A stretch of DNA of 64,000 bases from Vallicoccus soli (lineage in GTDB: Bacteria; Actinomycetota; Actinomycetes; Motilibacterales; Motilibacteraceae): positions 372,001 to 436,000 of the forward strand of contig NZ_QZEZ01000001.1 in the NCBI RefSeq assembly GCF_003594885.1, read 5' to 3'. Shown piece by piece: positions 61,935 through 64,000 of this stretch. Every line of letters begins with the position of its first letter. Within the stretch, counting starts at the first letter, position 1. A program made the translations under genes and the position numbers. The notes under the pieces were generated by a model, which was not told where the DNA came from, ran no database searches, and was given only the letters and a program-made list of their open reading frames with translations.

Positions 61935-62600
61935 TCAGGGCAGGACCCCGTCGAGCAGCTCGGCCACGGGCTCGGGGTGCTCCCACGCCGCGAAGTGCCC
62001 GAGGAGCAGGCGGTGCACGGGCAGGCCGCGCCCCCGCGCCTCGTCGGCCACGGCGTCGTACGCCGCCGACAGCTGGACGTAGGAGGCGGGCGCGTCCGGC
62101 CAGCCCGGCGTGGCGGGGACGGGCTCGTCGAAGAAGGCGAGGTCCCGCGGCCGCAGCGTCGCCGCCAGCGCCGGGTCCCCCAGGGCGTCGCCGTAGTCCG
62201 GGAAGCGCCTGCCCTCGCGGAGGACCTCCTCCACCGCCGCGGCCGCGACCGGGTCCTCCGCGCGCAGCAGCGCGAGCCGCGTCGCGGGCACCGCGGGGGG
62301 CAGCACCGCGTCGAGCAGGACGTGCGCCTCGACGTCCGTACCGCCCTCGCGCAGCAGCGCCGCCACGAGCCCGGCCAGGGCGCCCGCGCCGGAGTGCGCG
62401 ACGAGCACCGCGGAGCCGGCGGCGGCGCACTGGCGGGCGGCGGACGCCGCGTACGCGGTCGCGAAGGGCGGGTCGAGGTCGTCGCCGACGTCGGGCGCGT
62501 GGACGCGCCGGCCCCGCTCGAGCAGCGCCGCGGGCAGCCCGCCCCAGACGGCGGCGCTCGTCAGCGGGCTGTGCAGCAGGACGACCGTCGGGCCCCTCAC
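61935..62600 (-). CDS. Alpha/beta-hydrolase
   Basis: The 221-residue protein has VVLLHSPLTSAAVWGGL at the start, the nucleophile elbow LVAHSGAGALAG, and the late His in LLGHFAAWEHPEPVAELL. Its substrate is unknown. It is 4 nt downstream of the aldo/keto reductase gene and 5 nt upstream of the phosphatase gene, forming one operon. Confidence 0.85.
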   Translation of the reverse strand: MRGPTVVLLHSPLTSAAVWGGLPAALLERGRRVHAPDVGDDLDPPFATAYAASAARQCAAAGSAVLVAHSGAGALAGLVAALLREGGTDVEAHVLLDAVLPPAVPATRLALLRAEDPVAAAAVEEVLREGRRFPDYGDALGDPALAATLRPRDLAFFDEPVPATPGWPDAPASYVQLSAAYDAVADEARGRGLPVHRLLLGHFAAWEHPEPVAELLDGVLP

Positions 62601-62604
62601 CGGC

Positions 62605-63576
62605 TCACCACGCGTACGCCTCGGGCGCGGGCCCGCCGGGGCCGGGGAAGACCGCGTCGAGCCGCTCGAGCACGTCCTCGCCGAGGTCGAGCTCGAGCGC
62701 GCGCAGCGACCCGTCGAGCTGCTCCAGCGTCCGCGGGCCGACCAGCGGGGCCGTGACGCCCGGCCGGCCGAGCAGCCACGCGAGGGCGACGTCGGCCGGC
62801 TGCTCGCCCAGCTCGCGGCACAGGTCCTCGTACGCCTGCACCGTGCTGCGGTGCCTGCCCAGCAGCTCGCGCAGGCGCGGCGAGGCCCGCCGGCCCTCCT
62901 CCGCCCTGCCGAGGGCGCCCGCGAGCAGGCCCTGCATGAGCGGGGACCACGGGACGACGCCGATGCCGTAGTCCTGCGCGGCCGGCAGCACCTCCAGCTC
63001 CACGTCGCGCACGAGCAGGTTGTAGATCGACTGCTCGCTCACCAGCCCGAAGGAGCCGCGCCGCCGGGCGGCCTCCTGCGCCTTGGCCAGGTGCCAGCCC
63101 GCGAAGTTCGACGAGCCGACGTACACGACCTTGCCCTGGTGGCGCAGCACGTCCATCGCCTCCCACACCTCGTCGAAGGGCGTGGAGCGGTCGACGTGGT
63201 GCATCTGGTACACGTCGACGTAGTCGGTCCGCAGCCGGCGGAGGGAGGCGTCGCACGCATGGCGGATGTTCCGGGCCGACAGGAAGGTGTCGTTGGGCCA
63301 GTCGCTCATCGACCCGTAGAGCTTGGTGGCGAGCACGGTGCGCTCGCGCCGGCCGCCGCCCTGGGCGAACCAGCGCCCGATGATCTGCTCGGTGACGCCC
63401 TCGCCCTGCACCCACCCGTAGACGTTCGCGGTGTCGAAGAAGTTGATGCCGTGCTCGTGCGCCCGGTCCATGATCGCGTGGGAGTCCTCCTCGGAGGTCT
63501 CCGGCCCGAAGTTCATCGTGCCGAGGCACAGCCGGCTCACGCAGAGGCCGCTGCGCCCGAGGTGGGTGTGCTCCAT
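62605..63576 (-). CDS. Aldo/keto reductase
   Basis: The 323-residue protein matches the AKR family: MEHTHLGRSGLCVSRLCLGT, NFFDTANVYGWVQGEG with catalytic Asp and Tyr, LATKLYG with Lys, and YQMHHVDRSTPFDEVWEAM with His, then VVPWSPLMQGLLAGAL and PLVGPRTLEQLDGSL for NADPH. It resembles the YajO/general stress AKR group. First gene of a three-gene leftward operon. A divergent gene starts within its first few codons. Confidence 0.92.
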   Translation of the reverse strand: MEHTHLGRSGLCVSRLCLGTMNFGPETSEEDSHAIMDRAHEHGINFFDTANVYGWVQGEGVTEQIIGRWFAQGGGRRERTVLATKLYGSMSDWPNDTFLSARNIRHACDASLRRLRTDYVDVYQMHHVDRSTPFDEVWEAMDVLRHQGKVVYVGSSNFAGWHLAKAQEAARRRGSFGLVSEQSIYNLLVRDVELEVLPAAQDYGIGVVPWSPLMQGLLAGALGRAEEGRRASPRLRELLGRHRSTVQAYEDLCRELGEQPADVALAWLLGRPGVTAPLVGPRTLEQLDGSLRALELDLGEDVLERLDAVFPGPGGPAPEAYAW

Positions 63577-64000
63577 GCGCCCACGCTGCCACAGCCCGCC
63601 CCCGGCCGCGCCGGGCGCAGGACCGCGGCGGTGGCCGCCGGCGTGCTCGCGGTGCTCCCGTCGGCGGCCGCCGCGGCCGCCGCGGCCTCCCCGGACGTCG
63701 TGCTGCGCATCGAGGACCCGGGCATCACCGAGTCCAGCGGCCTCGCGGTCGGGGTGCGCCACCCCGACGTGCTGTGGACGGTGGACGACAGCGGCGGCGG
63801 CCCCGTCGTGCACGGCGTCGGGCGCGACGGCAGCACGGTCGCCGAGCTCGAGCTCGAGGGGGTCGAGCCGCGGGACTGGGAGGCCCTCGCTCCGGCCCGG
63901 ACGCCCGACGGGCGCCCCGCCCTGCTCGTCGGCGACATCGGCGACAACTCCGCGAGCCGCGACCGCGGCATCCTCCTGCACCTCGTCGAGGAGCCGCGCG
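63568..64000 (+). CDS. Secreted protein of unknown function (3' end outside window)
   Basis: The visible ~144 residues start with a signal sequence (GRAGRRTAAVAAGVLAVL then AAAAA) and continue with SSGLAVGVRHPDVLWTVDDS and VLxGDIGDNSASRDRGI, a WTxDD...GDxGDN pattern seen in secreted beta-propeller proteins of unknown or esterase-like activity. GTG 63568 keeps the Arg pair in the signal n-region but overlaps the divergent aldo/keto reductase start by 9 bp. GTG 63631 is the alternative but has no positively charged n-region. Confidence 0.65.
   Translation, partial: MLHAPTLPQPAPGRAGRRTAAVAAGVLAVLPSAAAAAAAASPDVVLRIEDPGITESSGLAVGVRHPDVLWTVDDSGGGPVVHGVGRDGSTVAELELEGVEPRDWEALAPARTPDGRPALLVGDIGDNSASRDRGILLHLVEEPR

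Overview
The window is a 64 kb piece of a very GC-rich chromosome from an actinomycete (Actinomycetota). The evidence is GC-rich codon third positions, many GTG starts, 4-bp ATGA/GTGA gene overlaps, and a run of actinobacterial families (DUF3263, DUF3027, DUF2530, WXG100, mycothiol-dependent maleylpyruvate isomerase, CspB-like protein with a C-terminal tail, bacterial XPB helicase, CIRCE-controlled groEL). Several genes have a TANNNT -10 box only 6-8 nt before the start codon, which suggests leaderless transcripts. The genus cannot be named from the sequence alone. No tRNA, rRNA, prophage, IS element or CRISPR array was recognised.

Layout. 0-6 kb: the end of a sensor kinase, a cold-shock gene, a DUF3263/LytR_C pair, and trehalose synthesis (otsB and otsA) around an intergenic repeat array and a LacI-type regulator. 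6-11 kb: a SAM-I riboswitch ahead of a threonine-synthase/CysO-like sulfur-carrier pair, a TetR regulator, and groEL behind two CIRCE operators. 11-18 kb: WXG100 protein, small conserved genes, RecQ helicase, S9 peptidase, MFS exporter. 18-30.5 kb: an L-arabinofuranose utilisation locus. Secreted GH43 and GH51 arabinofuranosidases are transcribed leftward. A furanose-type (YtfQRT/YjfF-like) ABC importer, araA and a LacI regulator are transcribed rightward. Operator palindromes overlap the divergent promoters. 30.5-33.3 kb: a short-chain dehydrogenase and a two-gene unit resembling type VII secretion substrates. 33.3-50.7 kb: XPB helicase, stress and transport genes, an XPB/Ssl2-N-like helicase-associated protein, a HAD-LarE fusion, CspB, DUF2771-like lipoprotein, MFS, DUF3027, a sacsin/Hsp90-like ATPase, and a purine permease. 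50.7-52.1 kb: a gene for an AbiEi-like plus DUF559 (Vsr-like nuclease fold) protein, bracketed on both sides by clusters of the same 15-nt palindrome. 52.2-64 kb: MFS exporter behind a 23-codon leader frame, mycothiol-dependent enzyme, thpR, an ExeM/NucH-type secreted nuclease, a beta-phosphoglucomutase/GH65 phosphorylase pair, and a run of small catabolic or hydrolase genes. The right edge cuts a secreted protein.

The strongest candidates for something new are: (1) the palindrome-bracketed DUF559 gene together with a second, unrelated REP-like repeat family (10 copies at 2.9-3.4 kb and one at 38.2 kb), a layout that recalls RAYT/REP systems; (2) the SAM-riboswitch-controlled thrC-cysO pair, which points to protein-thiocarboxylate-dependent homocysteine synthesis; (3) the HAD-LarE fusion away from any recognisable Lar genes; and (4) the type VII-like two-gene unit.
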